The notes beneath the pieces were generated by a model. The model saw nothing but the letters and a program-made list of their open reading frames with translations. It had not been told where the DNA came from and made no database searches. From positions 57,611,982 to 57,671,981 of the forward strand of contig CM055099.1 of NCBI GenBank assembly GCA_029204225.1: DNA of 60,000 nt. The letters are read 5' to 3'. Below are positions 9,555-20,875 of the stretch, piece after piece. How positions within the stretch are numbered: position 1 is the first letter of the stretch; each line of letters opens with the position of its first letter. The DNA is from Diphasiastrum complanatum. Its lineage: Eukaryota; Streptophyta; Lycopodiopsida; Lycopodiales; Lycopodiaceae. The translations under genes and the position numbers were made by a program.

Positions 9555-10492
9555 GATTATTCGCCCTCAAGTATCATTCGCTTTAAGGTTTGGGCATGCA
9601 GAGTTTCTTGATGTGGCATGTCCTGGTACTTTGTGGTGATGTCGATTATACGTTGTGGACATTGTGCCCCCAGCTGATTCTCTAGCACTATGGCGAGGAT
9701 ATACCCCACCTTTGTGACTGCCTTCCTGGTTTTCAATGCTGCATGTACCCTCCTAGCCAGCTCATCCACCCACTTGTAAGGTTGGATGTCATACTGCTCC
9801 AATGCGAATGATAAAGCTAATAAGTCACTAGGGAGAATGTGGTCCATTATGGGGTTATAAACTTCGATCAACATCTGTATTAATTCAGTCGTCTCATAAC
9901 TCCTTATCTCTAATGAATCGGATGGCATAGGCATCATTGGTGACAATGGCACTTAAACCATCATTGTCAAATAGGGATTTCAAGTAGTTTTGGTCATAGG
10001 AAGTGCCGCTTTCGTGAATTGTCTCGCCATTGTTCAGAAATCCAATGGCCTAGATCACTAAAGTGTCTAGTGAGATGATATCTTCATTTTGGCCTAATGG
10101 AATCCTAAAGGACTCATTTGCAGCATCAAATTTGAAATAGGCCGCTTGCACGACGCATTCCCACTATTAACCAGGAATATGGATATTGAATTTGGCCAAA
10201 AACGCTCGCGTGGACTCAATCTTCTCTGCAAGCTGTAAAACGACCACTAAATGAATTTTTGACGTGAATTTTCCTAACTTAGGTCGCTTCAAAACTGATT
10301 TCTACTTCCAACCAGATGCCATTGTGATTTGTCGTGTGGCAATCGCATTCGGAGAGAATACGGGCTTGCTTTATCATGTAGGTGATAACAGGAATCACTG
10401 AAGACAAGTGAGAAATGAAAATTTTGGTTGAATTTTCTGCAATTTTTTTTAGCATAATCTTGTCTGCAAATCCGTGGAATGAACTCACACAA
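9555..10492 (-). pseudogene. Unidentified degenerate ORF, probably of a non-autonomous LTR element
   Basis: The minus strand can be read nearly continuously for about 300 residues with few breaks: SSFHGFADKIMLKKIAEN (10488), TTNHNGIWLEVEISFEAT, then KIESTRAFLAKFNIHI, AAYFKFDAANESFRIPLG, IISLDTLVI, a stop, AIGFLNNGETIHESG, SYDQNYLKSLFDNDG, and 9952-9557 with ELIQMLIEVYNPIMDHIL, YKWVDELARRVHAALK and KRMILEGE. I see no zinc knuckle or catalytic motif and do not recognise the family. Acidic, helical character and a setting among retrotransposons fit a gag-like product, but this is a guess. Confidence 0.35.
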
Positions 10493-11039
10493 GGAAAAGG
10501 GAGCCCTATTTATAAAAATCTTGGAACTTGTTGATCTAATAGAGAACTCGCCAACACAGAGGGCAATCCAACTGTATTAATACGTTCACGAGTTTTGATG
10601 ATGTGGCAGAGGTGCTATGCTAATTTGTTTTTCTTAATCAATTTTTCTCAAAAATTTCCCAGTAAGGTCAATTGACTATCGGCGAGTTTTAGCTATTGTA
10701 TACGAGTTTTGATCATCATTACAAGTGGATGTGCGAGTTTGTGCAAGTTTCTGGCAGCTCCGAGCCCATTTTGACTCTGATTTTGACAAACATTAAAACT
10801 AGAAGTGTCCACCTCCACTTCCTTCATTGTTAGAAAAATGATGGTTGTTGTTTCTCCCTCTGTGAGACACCTTCAAATGATTCCATCTATCCCTTTTTAT
10901 ATAGTTGTCCTACAATGAGTGTGTAAGGAGCTAATTTGTAAATCAAGACACGTTGAGCGGGTTTAGGTAGATTGGAATCAATTTGGCCTAGAGTAAGGTA
11001 TTTAGTGATTTATTGGGCCCAAACTGGGATGTAGTCCAC
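10493..11039. other. No gene seen
   Basis: AT-rich sequence without a sustained frame. CCCTATTTATAAAAATC at 10503-10519 could be a TATA-like element oriented toward either side, but nothing supports use. Confidence 0.4.
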
Positions 11040-12200
11040 CTGAAATAAGATGGCATCATGAAGTATCATTTACACCTTCATTGCTAGATATTCGTGAAAG
11101 ATGATCTGCTAAAAAATGTTGTGAACCCCTTCTAACAACAACACGAAATTTAAACTCTCAAAGTGATAACAACCAGTGTGTTATATGCATCCAGTTGTAC
11201 ATGTCTTGTTCAAAAGATTTAATAACTCCAGATGGTCGGTATAAAACGCAAAGGGTTTTCCTAAAAGATAATGATGAAACTTTTGAACAACATACACCAT
11301 AGCAAGCACATCTTGCTCGGTAATAGTATAATTCATCTCGGCCGAAATTAGTTGTCTACTTAAGAATCAGATAAGACAGTATTTGGAATCCTCACCAGCT
11401 TGCATCAAGACAACACCAATGGTGTACTTGGAAGCATCTGTGTGTACATGGAATTCCTTGGAATAATTAGGTGCTTGCAAAATGGGGACACTAGCTAGAG
11501 CATTTTTGAGTTCCTTAAACGCATGGCCATGCACTTCTACCCATTTTGGATCTCCAGTTAATCGATACATCCAACGTGCCTTACCAGCAAAATCACGTAT
11601 ATGAGAACGATAGTAATTTGCATGGCCCATAAAGTTCAAGACCTCACACACAGTTCTAGGTGTTGGCATCTCTACAATCACTCAAACCTTTTTAGGATAA
11701 TGGCAATTCCATTTTGAATATGATGTGTGCCAGAACAACACCATGAGTAACACGAATCTGGCATTTCTTGGGATTTAGAGAGATACCATACCTTTGGCAC
11801 TTAATGTATATTTTTTCAAGTACCGTTAAATGTCTAGATGCTTTAGAGTGAACTCCTAGGTCATCTAAATAGACTTCTAGCATGTCTCTTATCAAGTCCA
11901 TGAAGGCTACTTGCATAATGCATTGGAAGGTACAGCGTTACATAACTCAAAAGGCATAACCTTCCAACAAAACATCCCCCATTCCCTGGCGAAAGCAGTC
12001 TTGTGTTGATCTTCAAGTGCTATTTCTATCATGTTATAACCACTAAAATCGTCTAAAAAGGAATGAATTGGCTCTTTAAGTGCTTACTGCAAAAGCGATC
12101 TCAAATTTGGTATAGACCATTGCATACATGAGAGATCCTAGAATTGATTGGTGGGGGTAATCTCTCATTTGACCCTTCTCTTGTTTTGTCTAAGGATATT
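11040..12200 (-). pseudogene. Ty3/gypsy reverse transcriptase and RNase H remnant
   Basis: Minus strand 11916-11692: MQVAFMDLIRDMLEVYLDDLGVHS has the YLDD active site of gypsy RT, followed by LEKIYIKCQRYGISLNPKKCQ. 11681-11367: TVCEVLNFMGHANYYRSHIRDF (RT thumb, FLG.A.YYR type), FKELKNALASVPILQAPN and FHVHTDASKYTIGVVLMQAG (RNase H, TDAS with the first catalytic Asp). RNase H runs on in broken frames to about 11040. Upstream RT blocks lie in broken frames to about 12200. No LTR or PBS found. Confidence 0.8.
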
Positions 12201-13010
12201 GGTCCTTTGACAATCATAGGCTTGGGTCCATTAGCGAGCAAAATAACTTGCAATTTATCATATTATATTTGATGAGTGTACTGTGAATGTACCTTTGTTG
12301 AGTGATAAAGATCAGTCTTCTCACTTTGTCTTTGTGGACCTGAATTCCTAGACAGTAGTGAGCTTCACTCAGATCTGTCATGTCGAATTCTAAGGACAAT
12401 ATCTTCTTAGCATCCTTTATCAGATTGACACTATCATTGAAAAGCAATGTGTCATTAACATACAAGGTGACAATGATAAAGGAATGCTGCACTGACTTAA
12501 GTAGACATTAGAATCGGTAGTCCTTGGTTTGTACCGTTATTGGATGAGGAAGGTGTTGATTCTCTGAAACCAAGCTATGGCATATTGCTTCAAGCCATAA
12601 AGTGTCTTATGGAGTTTAAAAACATGATTCTCCTTATCATTGAAAACATATTCCTTGGGCTGCATCATGTAGATGTCTTCTTCAATTACTCTAATTAAAT
12701 AAGTTGTCTATACATTGAGTTGATATACCTCAAGGTTGGTTGCTATAGCATACAATAGGAGTGTCTATTGGCAGACAATTCAACAATTGACCATGTCTAG
12801 TTCTTGGTCAAAGAGATGTACTCTTTGTCCATCACTTCTCTCTAGAGATCAAAGTCTGACTAGTTGAGTGCTTCATTAACAATAGTTGGTTCATGAATTA
12901 GATAGAAGGCAAACTCATCAATATACCTTGTACACTATGTGCGCACTCTGGTTGATCTTCTTGGAGGTGGCATAGGTTGATAATCTTGTCCTTGGTTTTG
13001 TTGTTCCTAA
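12201..13010 (-). pseudogene. Ty1/copia reverse transcriptase remnant
   Basis: Minus strand 12492-12214: FIIVTLYVNDTLLFNDS, where the copia YVDD reads YVND, so the catalytic pair is damaged, then LEFDMTDLSEAHYCLGIQV. Upstream (higher coordinates, to about 13010) the broken frame gives the GLKQ..AW and QLNV..T..LI blocks of RT. It abuts the gypsy remnant without any LTR between them. Confidence 0.7.
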
Positions 13011-13856
13011 GTAGCAACGTCTTTTTCAGATTTGTTGTCGAAAAGCTATTAGGCTATTGTGTTGGATTTATCCGAATAATCAATCTTTAATCTACATCCA
13101 TTCATCTATTAGGTTCTGCATATTTTTTTCATAGTCTGAAAAAATACAAAGGAATGGCTAGTAGTTGAGTTCAACAACAACAAAGAGTATCGTAGATGTT
13201 TGAACTTTCAAATGTTAATAAAACTTGTTTCTACTTGTTTTGAAGCTAACGACTTTTCCTAATGATTTTTGCAAGTAGTTTTTGGAAAGCTTAACAAGAT
13301 AAGTGACAGCGTAATATGGCTAGCTCCAATTGCGATCTATAGTTGTCTTCAACTGTCATTTGAATAAGCCTAAACGACATTCATAACTAGTATAAATAGT
13401 TGATCACTTTCCAGGTTAAATTATCTTTCTTTTTCACATTGATCTTGGAGATTATTATAGTGCACAGTTAAAAACACTTAATGCTTATTAGCAGAAGTGT
13501 CAGATAGAGTCAAACAGATACTCAGATATAGTTTTGAGTTCGCGATTGCATCCATTATTATTTTGTGCTCACGATTATTCTGATTTGTACATGCTACTTA
13601 CTAGATTAATCATATTGTTTTATTGTGTCCAATATTATGTTAGAATGATCAAATGCTTCTCTATTCTAGTGTAATCTAATACTGTTTTCATATAGTTTTG
13701 TCTGAACTGTTGAATATTTTAATATTGTAATATTCAATACATCAATGTTTATTCTGTTATGTTTGTCTACAAAATCAATCTAATAGAATCTTATTATTTC
13801 AAAGTTAGAATTACTTAGAATTCAAACATGACAATAGTCACAATAGTTTTATTCAA
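13011..13856. other. No gene seen
   Basis: AT-rich intergenic or heavily decayed transposon sequence. No frame with a recognisable domain on either strand. Confidence 0.4.
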
Positions 13857-13990
13857 ATTTCCTTTTGTCAAAGGTTCAAATTTGAAATCTAGCAAATCTT
13901 TGGCATTAGAAACAAAATGTTTTTTCAGTATTAGAGCTAGCCTAAGGATCACATGTATTCATCAAGTCTTGAGTGATTTTTGCATTGAAT
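13857..13990 (-). repeat. Orphan fragment of the copia D family 3' region, inverted
   Basis: The minus strand of 13857-13930 (ACATTTTGTTTCTAATGCCA, then AAGATTTGCTAGATTTC and TTTGAACCTTTGACAAAAG) matches 19676-19734 of copia D, the spacer between RNase H and 3' LTR. Weaker similarity continues to about 13990. It lies 290 bp before the 5' LTR of copia D in opposite orientation, without its own LTR. Confidence 0.65.
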
Positions 13991-14016
13991 TCAAGTTTGA
14001 AAGTGACTAGGCCCAT

Positions 14017-14253
14017 TTGGAAGATGTGACAAACAAAGTTCTTGGACTTGAGGAGGATCTTCAAGTGCTCCAAGAAGCTCAAAGATATAAGAAGAGAGCT
14101 AGAATGGCTCTACATTATATCAAGATGAATGTCTCTAATGAGATATTGAGAGAGATTGGTGCTTGCAACTCGACGAAGGAAGCTTGGGACTCACTCAAAG
14201 CTATCTATGAGGCCAAGAATACCTCTACGCTCCTCACTCTAAGGAGCTCCTAA
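14017..14253 (+). pseudogene. Ty1/copia gag fragment (copia E)
   Basis: Frame reads RYKKRARMALHYIKMNVSNE, ILREIGACNSTKEAWDSLKA, IYEAKNTSTLL. It lines up with gag of copia F at 42500-42660 (RYKKRSRHALHCIRMNVSND, LLREVSSCKSAKEAWESFK). It is cut just before the 5' LTR of copia D. Sequence after D (20880-21250) resembles the 3' untranslated part of the same family, so D probably inserted into E. Confidence 0.75.
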
Positions 14254-14278
14254 TGCATAACTACGACACAACACAACA

Positions 14279-15421
14279 CGACACGACACAAAATCAGTCG
14301 TGCCCCATGAATAGCCAATAAGAAAATCAGCCAAGCGCCATAGGGTGCAGATATTTGATCTGATATCATGACATCATCAGAAGTGTTTTAGATTGTCGCT
14401 AATCTGCCACTCTTGTAATTCACGAATTAGTTGTAGATGCTTAGTCTTTCTTATCTGTAAGTTACAAGAACGCGACACGAAATTGTTTGTGAACTATATA
14501 CTTTTTGATTGATTCACATTATAGTAAGTCTAAAGTCTAATGCTAGTAAGCAAGACAATTGTCAGAAGACGAGATATACAGTATACGAATCTGCCTGCGC
14601 ACGAGATAATTCTGTAATAGGATCTATAGATCAACAAGTCCGCTAGTAAGCGAGACTCGAATTCGTGAGAGAACAATGTTTCTCTCACGCCAATGCACTG
14701 CGTGGATCTGCATGCAGTGCTTGAAGAATCAGAAAAATCAATAGATGATTTTGTAGATGTTGTGCACATTATTAATCTAGATGATTGTATGATCTCGAAT
14801 TTATTTTCGTCTGATATTATTAGTGTGTCTGATTCACTTGTTCATTTTAATTCTGCATCTTGGTTTGAACTTTGTTAAATGCTACATTATTCTGTTAACG
14901 TAGATCAACTGTGTCTGACTACTCTCTGAAGGATTGTAGGAGTGATATAGATGACAATGACCAGTGATCACATCTGAATTTCTGATGAACTGATCCTATT
15001 CACGAATCCTTTCGCTTCATGATTCGCTTTGCGATCACCTGGCTACAAGGGTAAATCAATTACAGAGCTCACCTAGGCTTCGTTTCATTTCGTCCTATTT
15101 CATTACATCTCGTCTCATCTCGTTCCAGAGCTTGATTGATCTTGTCACAAATTAATTTGCTTCGTTTCATTACGTTTCGCGATCTGTGCTTCTAGCATGA
15201 ATCAGTGTCAGTGCAAGTCTCGCTTCGCTTCATTTCGTTTCATTTTCTTCTAGAATTTATTTCATTTGGTTGTATTATAGAGCTTGATTGATCCAACTTG
15301 GATAGAAATAATTTGAGTGTTGCAAAAAGTTTCGCGAATTGTTCGTGATGCAATTATGTCAGGTTGTCACTAGAGTTATTTTTGGCTAGAATTTTGCATT
15401 TTCAGATTGCATTTCTTGTCA
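14279..15421 (+). repeat. 5' LTR of copia D
   Basis: 1143 bp, aligned with 19741-20875 throughout. Both contain ACTACTCTCTGAAGGATTGT, TGCATGCAGTGCTTGAAGAA and a stretch rich in TTTCGTTTC/CATTTCGTC words. The first two bases are CG rather than TG; the end is TTCTTGTCA. Open frames inside (for example 14693-14878) recur in part in the other LTR and have no recognisable domain. Confidence 0.85.
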
Positions 15422-15425
15422 TTAG

Positions 15426-15437
15426 TGATATCAGAGC
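15426..15437 (+). other. Primer-binding site of copia D
   Basis: TGATATCAGAGC four bases after the LTR end, differing by one base from the complement of the initiator tRNA-Met 3' end (TGGTATCAGAGC). Confidence 0.75.
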
Positions 15438-15537
15438 CACCTTGTCATAATTTGGCATAGCCAAAAGGCTATTAGATCCAAGGGGCAAAAGCATTCAAAC
15501 GATCAACCATCAACAAGTGAACACGAATTCAGAAGCA

Positions 15538-16422
15538 ATGGCTTCAATCAACAACATACAGAGCAAGATCTATACAGTTTTGGATTTTTCAGGATCTAAC
15601 TTTCTAGCCTAGAAAGTTAAGACCTCATTGATACTAAAGGATGAGGGTTTATTCCTCTGGGTGGATGGCATAGAGGAGATGCCTACAACATCAAACAAAG
15701 AGCTATGCGAGTGGAGGGAGAAAAATGACTATCTTCATCCATCGAGGATAGTCTCACATTTGACCTGGCAACACTCTCCAAGGCAAAGGAGATGTGGGAT
15801 ACACTGCTCACAAGATTTCAAACAAAATCATGAAGTCAAATCATGATGCTGGAAGATCAGCCAAATCTACAATGAGATGGGAAAGACCTCACTTCTTTTG
15901 TAAGGAAGATGAAGGATCTATTCCTATCACTACACAACTTTGGAGCAGAAAATGTAGTGTCAACTGAGAAATAGCTCACTTACCTATTGAGAGCCTTACC
16001 CAAATCTTTCTAGACAACCAGAACCCTGCTCACAAAAGATCCTACAATGACCCTCGAAAAGGAAATTGTCGAAATTCGAGAGGAAGTTGAGGTGGTGGAG
16101 CACCTTGATCACAAGAATGGTTTTGACCAAGCCCTCTACGACAACAAAGAAAAGACCAAGAAACAATTCAAGCCTAAGAGGGAGTTGAATCAAAGGCAGG
16201 ATCATGATCAGCAAGCAGAGGGGACCAGCAAAGGCAAGTGGTTGAACAAAAGAGGTCGAAACAACAAGGTGGAGAAGAGAAGACTTGCGTGAGATACAGA
16301 AGAGATGGGCACACAGTTGATACATGCTGGCTCAATCCAAAAAAAAAAAAAGTTTGAGTGTATCCACTGCCACAAGAAGGGTCATGCAGCCATGGATTGT
16401 CGCCTGTACCCAAGGCACAAAT
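15538..16422 (+). pseudogene. Copia D gag
   Basis: Starts MASINNIQSKIYTVLDFSG; an in-frame TAG follows at SNFLA*KVKTS, where Trp is usual. It continues as LILKDEGLFLWVDGIEEMP (15628 on), then after a frameshift DSLTFDLATLSKAKEMWDTL, LLRALPKSF and TLEKEIVEIREEVEVVEHL. The zinc knuckle FECIHCHKKGHAAMDC at about 16350 is intact (C-x2-C-x4-H-x4-C), just after a poly-A frameshift site. About 16430-16560 is the linker to the protease. Confidence 0.85.
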
Positions 16423-16552
16423 CAACACAGAACAAACAGAAGAACAACAACAGTTTGTCCTATGTCGAGGAGCCTGAGAGCTCGAAAATAGGAAAAGAGA
16501 GATCGAACATAAATTGTTCAACTGCCTACATTTGTGCAGATGTGTGTGTAGT

Positions 16553-17760
16553 GTCAACACCTGACACACAAGAGGTGATCCAAGACTTAGGAGCTACCTC
16601 ACACTTTATGACATCAAGATGAATTATGTCTGATTTCAGAAGTGCAGATCCATCAAGATTCATTGCTCTTGGAGATGAATCCAAATATCAAGTGAACGAT
16701 ATTGGTTCACTCTGGCTCAACACAAATGGCAAAGACAGACGACTCAAAGATGTTCTATTCATGCCTACAGTGCAGCAGGATTTGCTTTCTATGACAAGGA
16801 TAGCTGATGCAGGGATGCGTGTGACATTTTTTGATGAAGCATGCAATGTTATTGATGCTAGTACCAGTACCTTGATCACTCAAGACAGAAGAAAAGGTAA
16901 TCTATATCACCTGAAGGTACACCTACTTGTAGATCAGTTGTATCAGACTCATGATGATTCGCCAGACACTCTGTAACACAGGAGACTATGCCACATGAAT
17001 TCGATGGCAATTTACCAAGCAAGCCATTATCGAGCAATAACAGGGGTCAACATCTCAAATTCTAACAATTCGACCACCTGTGATGCATGCATGAAGGGTA
17101 AGATGTCTTGCACTCCATTCGTCAAAAAGTCCTACAGAACGACTAAGATTCTGGAGTTAGTGCATTTTGACATCTGTGGGCCTTTCAATGTGATCTCAAT
17201 AGGAGGCATGAAATATTACATAACCTTCCTTGATGATTATAGTAAATTCGCCAGAGTGTATTTTATTCGAAATAAATCAGAAGCACTTGATAAATTCACA
17301 GAGTATGTGAATTGGACAGAGAGATGCACTAGCAACAAAGTGAAGCAGATCAAGACAGATCGAGGTGGCGAATACATCTCAAATCGCTTCATTGACTTCT
17401 GCAATGATCGTGGCATCATTCATAGAAGGACTACAGCTTACACACCATAGTATAACAGTGTTGCAGAGAGGAAGAATAGGACCCTGATAGAAGCAACCAG
17501 ATGCATGATGGCCTACTCAAAAGCTTCAAGGGTACTGTGGGCTGAAGCAGTAGCTACAACTACATACATCCAAAACAAGACATGAAAGTTTGGTGTCTCT
17601 CACACGACACCACATGAATTATGGTGGGGAAGAAAGCCCAACCTGTCTCACATCAGAATCTTTGGCTATGCAGCTTATGCACATATCCCTGATAAGCTTC
17701 GAAAGAAGCTTGATGAGAAAGCTGAACAAGGATTTCTGGTAGGACAGTGAGAGATGTCAG
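16553..17760 (+). pseudogene. Copia D protease and integrase
   Basis: The protease site reads IQDLGATSHFMTSR, with Leu where the conserved D-S-G-A has Ser, and a stop follows at once. 16626-16976 gives LKDVLFMPTVQQDLLSMTRI and LITQDRRKGNLYHL, the region before integrase. 16995-17450 gives C..C in TTCDACMKGKMSCTPF, VHFDICGPFN (first Asp), YYITFLDDYSKFARVYF and QIKTDRGGEYISNRFID (second Asp). A TAG then replaces Gln in TAYTP*YNSVAERKNR, which carries the catalytic Glu. The frame reaches IRIFGYAAYAHIPDKL before decaying near 17750. Confidence 0.85.
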
Positions 17761-18067
17761 ATTCGATCAGAGCAGGACAATGGCCAATGATGATCTTATC
17801 AGTTGTGAAGTTCTAGAAAGACAGTACTATGATCTGCCACCAGCGATAGAGGGAGTAGAAGACGAACACAAAAACGAAGATTTTTGAGTCGCTTCACACT
17901 CAAGTGACGAATTAGAAGGAGAAAGGTTCAAGAGACAGCCTTCTACTACAGTGCTTGTAAACCAGGATGGTTCCGGACCTAGCAGAGCAAACAAAGACAA
18001 AGGCATTTCTATTCTAGGAGGATTTCCTAGAAGGTCAACAAGACCATGAAGAGCGCCAACAAGATAC

Positions 18068-19730
18068 GTGCCAGGCAGCTCAGCTTCCACATCAGAAGGA
18101 TTTTTTGGATTCAGTGGCAAACCACAGACATTTGAGGAGGCAATTGAATGTCTAGAGAAGGACAAATGGATCCAAACCATGAACGAGGAGATGGAGTCCA
18201 TGAGGATGAACCAGGTATGGACATTGGAGCCATTATCTGATAAGCGAAAGGCTGTCAAATGCAAATGGATTTACAAGCTCAAGTATGGGCCAGATGGGAA
18301 TGTCTCGAAATACAAGGCAAGATTGGTAGCGAATGGGTTCTCTTAGAGATATGGTATTGACTACTCTGAGACCTTCTCTCCTGTCGACAAACATTCGTCC
18401 CCACGTTTGTTATTTGCATATGCAGCTGCTTATGACCTCAGGATCCACATTGTGGATGAGAAGACAGCCTTCTTGCATGGTGAATTAGACGAGGAGGTCT
18501 ACATGGATCAACCCCCAAGATATGTCTCGAATTCACTTCCTAATTATGCATGCAGAATGCATAGGAGTATCTATGGTCTAAAACAGTCAGCTCGACAATG
18601 GTACAAAAAGAAGGATCAAGCCTTGAAATCATTGGGATTCAAGCCACTGATGGCTAATTCTAATGTGTATGCGAGAATCATAGATGGGACGATTATCATT
18701 GTGGCTGTGTATGTGGATGTCACTCTGATACTCTGCAAGAGTGAGAGGCTGATTACTGAAGTGAAGACAAACATTTTGAAATATTTTGAGATCGTGGATC
18801 TGGGAGAGGCTAGGTATTACCTTGGCTTACAAATTGAAAGGGACTATGAGGGAGGTAAGCTGTACCTTCATCAGTCCAAATACACCCAGAAAATCCTAGA
18901 GGATTTTGGGATGCTGAATTGCAAAGGAGTGAATACTCCAATGCTCACAGGGACAGTGTTGAAGAATAAAAATTGTTCGAGGACTGAGGCAGAGAGAGAA
19001 TTGATGTAGCTCACACCTTACAGGAAGCTAATAGGATTGTTGATGTACCTTGCAGACAATACACGCCCTGACATTGCCTATGCAGTGTTCAGGATGAGCC
19101 AATTTTGCATGAATCCTAGCTCGACACATTGGAAGATTGCAAAACGAATTTTGCAATATCTTCAATTAACAAAGGATTATGGTTTGTGTTATTGTCGTGA
19201 TGCAGGTTTTCAGATGATTTCCTACAGTGATGCTAGCTGGGCATCTCTCAAGGATGACTGTAAAAGTGTCTTAGGAGGATGCACCATTTCAAGAAGCAGA
19301 CCATTGTGGCCTAGTCATCCTATGAAGCAGAGTATGTTGCAGCAGCAAAGATGGCCAACGAGATAATTTGGCTCAGATAGTTTCTAGACGAATTGGATGA
19401 AACAAAATACGAACCTCTAGTTTTGCAGATGGACAACACATCTGCAATACATCTGACGAAAGACCTTGTGTTTCACTCAAGGACGAAACACATTGTGATC
19501 AAGTACCACTTGATCAGGGACCTAATTGGCAAGAAGATGTTGCAGACCACCTTCATTGGAACGAAAGACATGGTTGTTGACATTTTCACAAAGGCCCTGG
19601 ACAAAGGTCTATTCAAGAGACAGAGGAGCAACCTTGGAGTCATCAAGCTATCATGCTTTGAGAGAGAGCTGAAGAAACATTTTGTTTCTAATGCCAAAGC
19701 TTTGCTAGCTTTCAATTTGAACCTTTGACA
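18068..19730 (+). pseudogene. Copia D reverse transcriptase and RNase H
   Basis: 18068-18346: QTFEEAIECLEKDKWIQTMN and VSKYKARLVANGFS, ending in a TAG. 18407-19009: LRIHIVDEKTAFLHGELDEE, SIYGLKQSARQWYKK, then AVYVDVTLILCKS, where the second Asp of YVDD is Val, and GEARYYLGLQIERD. A stop at 19007 precedes YRKLIGLLMYLADNTRPDIA (19037 on). RNase H follows with broken frames to DNTSAIHLTKDLVFHSRTKH, IVIKYHLIRDLI and VDIFTKALDKGLFKRQ. The spacer to the 3' LTR includes TTTGACAAAAGACGACA. The RT substitution alone would abolish polymerase activity. Confidence 0.85.
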
Positions 19731-19740
19731 AAAGACGACA

Positions 19741-20875
19741 TGACACGACACAAAATTAGTCGTGCCCCACGAATAGCCAACAAAAAAATGGGATGCAGAT
19801 ATCTGATATGATATCATGACATCATCTACAGTGTTTTAGATCGTGGCTAATCTTCCACTCTTGTAATTCGCAAATTAGTTGTAGATTCTTAGTCTTTCTA
19901 ATCTATAAGTTACAAGAATGCGACACAAAAATTGTTCGCAAACTATATACTTTCTGATTGATGTACATTATAGTAAGTTTGAAGTCTAATGCTAGTAAGC
20001 AAGACAATTGTCAAAAGACGAAATATACAGAATACTAATCCGCCTACGCGCGAGATAATTCTGTAATAGGATCTGTAGATCCACAAGTCCGCTAGTAAGC
20101 GAGGCTCAAATTCATGAGAAAACAATATTTTTCTCACACCAACGCACTGCGTGGATCTGCATGCAGTGCTTGAAGAATCAGAAAAATCAATAGATGATTT
20201 TGTAGATGTTGTGCACATTATTAATCTAGATGATTGTATGATCTCGAATTTATTTTTGTTTGATATTATTTGTGTGTCTGATTCGCTTGTTCATTTTAAT
20301 TCCACATCTTGGTTTGATCTTTGTTGAATGCTACATTATTCTGTTAACATAGATCAATTGTGTCTGACTACTCTCTGAAGGATTGTAGGAGTGATACAGC
20401 CGGCAGTGACCAGCGATCACATCTGAAATTCAGACAAACGGATCTTGTTCGCGAATCCTTTCACTTCGTGATTCGCTTCGTTTTACGATCACTTGGCTAC
20501 AAGGGTAAATCAATTACAAAGATCACCTAGGCTTCATTTCGTTTTGTCATGTTTCTTAACGTCTCGTCTCGTCTCGTTCTAGATCTTGATTGATCTTGTT
20601 GCAAATTAATTTGCTTTGTTTCGTTATGTTTCGCGATCTATGCTTCCAGCATGAATCAATGTCAATGCAAGTTTTGCTTCGCTTCGCTTCGTTTCATTTC
20701 GTTTTCTTCTAGAATTCTTCTCATTGCGTTATAGAGCCTAATTGATCCAACTCGAACATAAATAATTCGAGTGTCGCAAAAAGTTTTGCGAATCGTTCGT
20801 GATTTAATTCTGTCAGTTTGTGACCAGAGTTGTTTTTGGCTAGAATTTTGCATTTTCAGAGTGCATTTCGTGTCA
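19741..20875 (+). repeat. 3' LTR of copia D
   Basis: 1135 bp, starts TGACACGACACAAAATTAG and ends TTTCGTGTCA. Sequence similarity with 14279-15421 stops exactly at these points. Many transitions separate the two, so insertion is old. Confidence 0.85.

Larger units (their letters stand above)
14279..20875 (+). mobile_element. Ty1/copia retrotransposon D, full-length but inactive
   Basis: 5' LTR 14279-15421, PBS 15426-15437, gag from 15538, protease, integrase, RT, RNase H to about 19640, 3' LTR 19741-20875; total about 6.6 kb. Terminal inverted sequence is TGACACGA...TCGTGTCA in the 3' LTR. The order is that of copia. Stops occur in gag, after protease, in integrase and in RT, and the RT active site is altered. 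I could not find a clear target-site duplication. The preceding base string is a CAACACG-type simple repeat. Confidence 0.9.

Noticed and set aside
16174-16569. 131-codon minus-strand frame rich in Cys and Ser
   Set aside because: Antisense shadow of copia D gag and its zinc-knuckle region.
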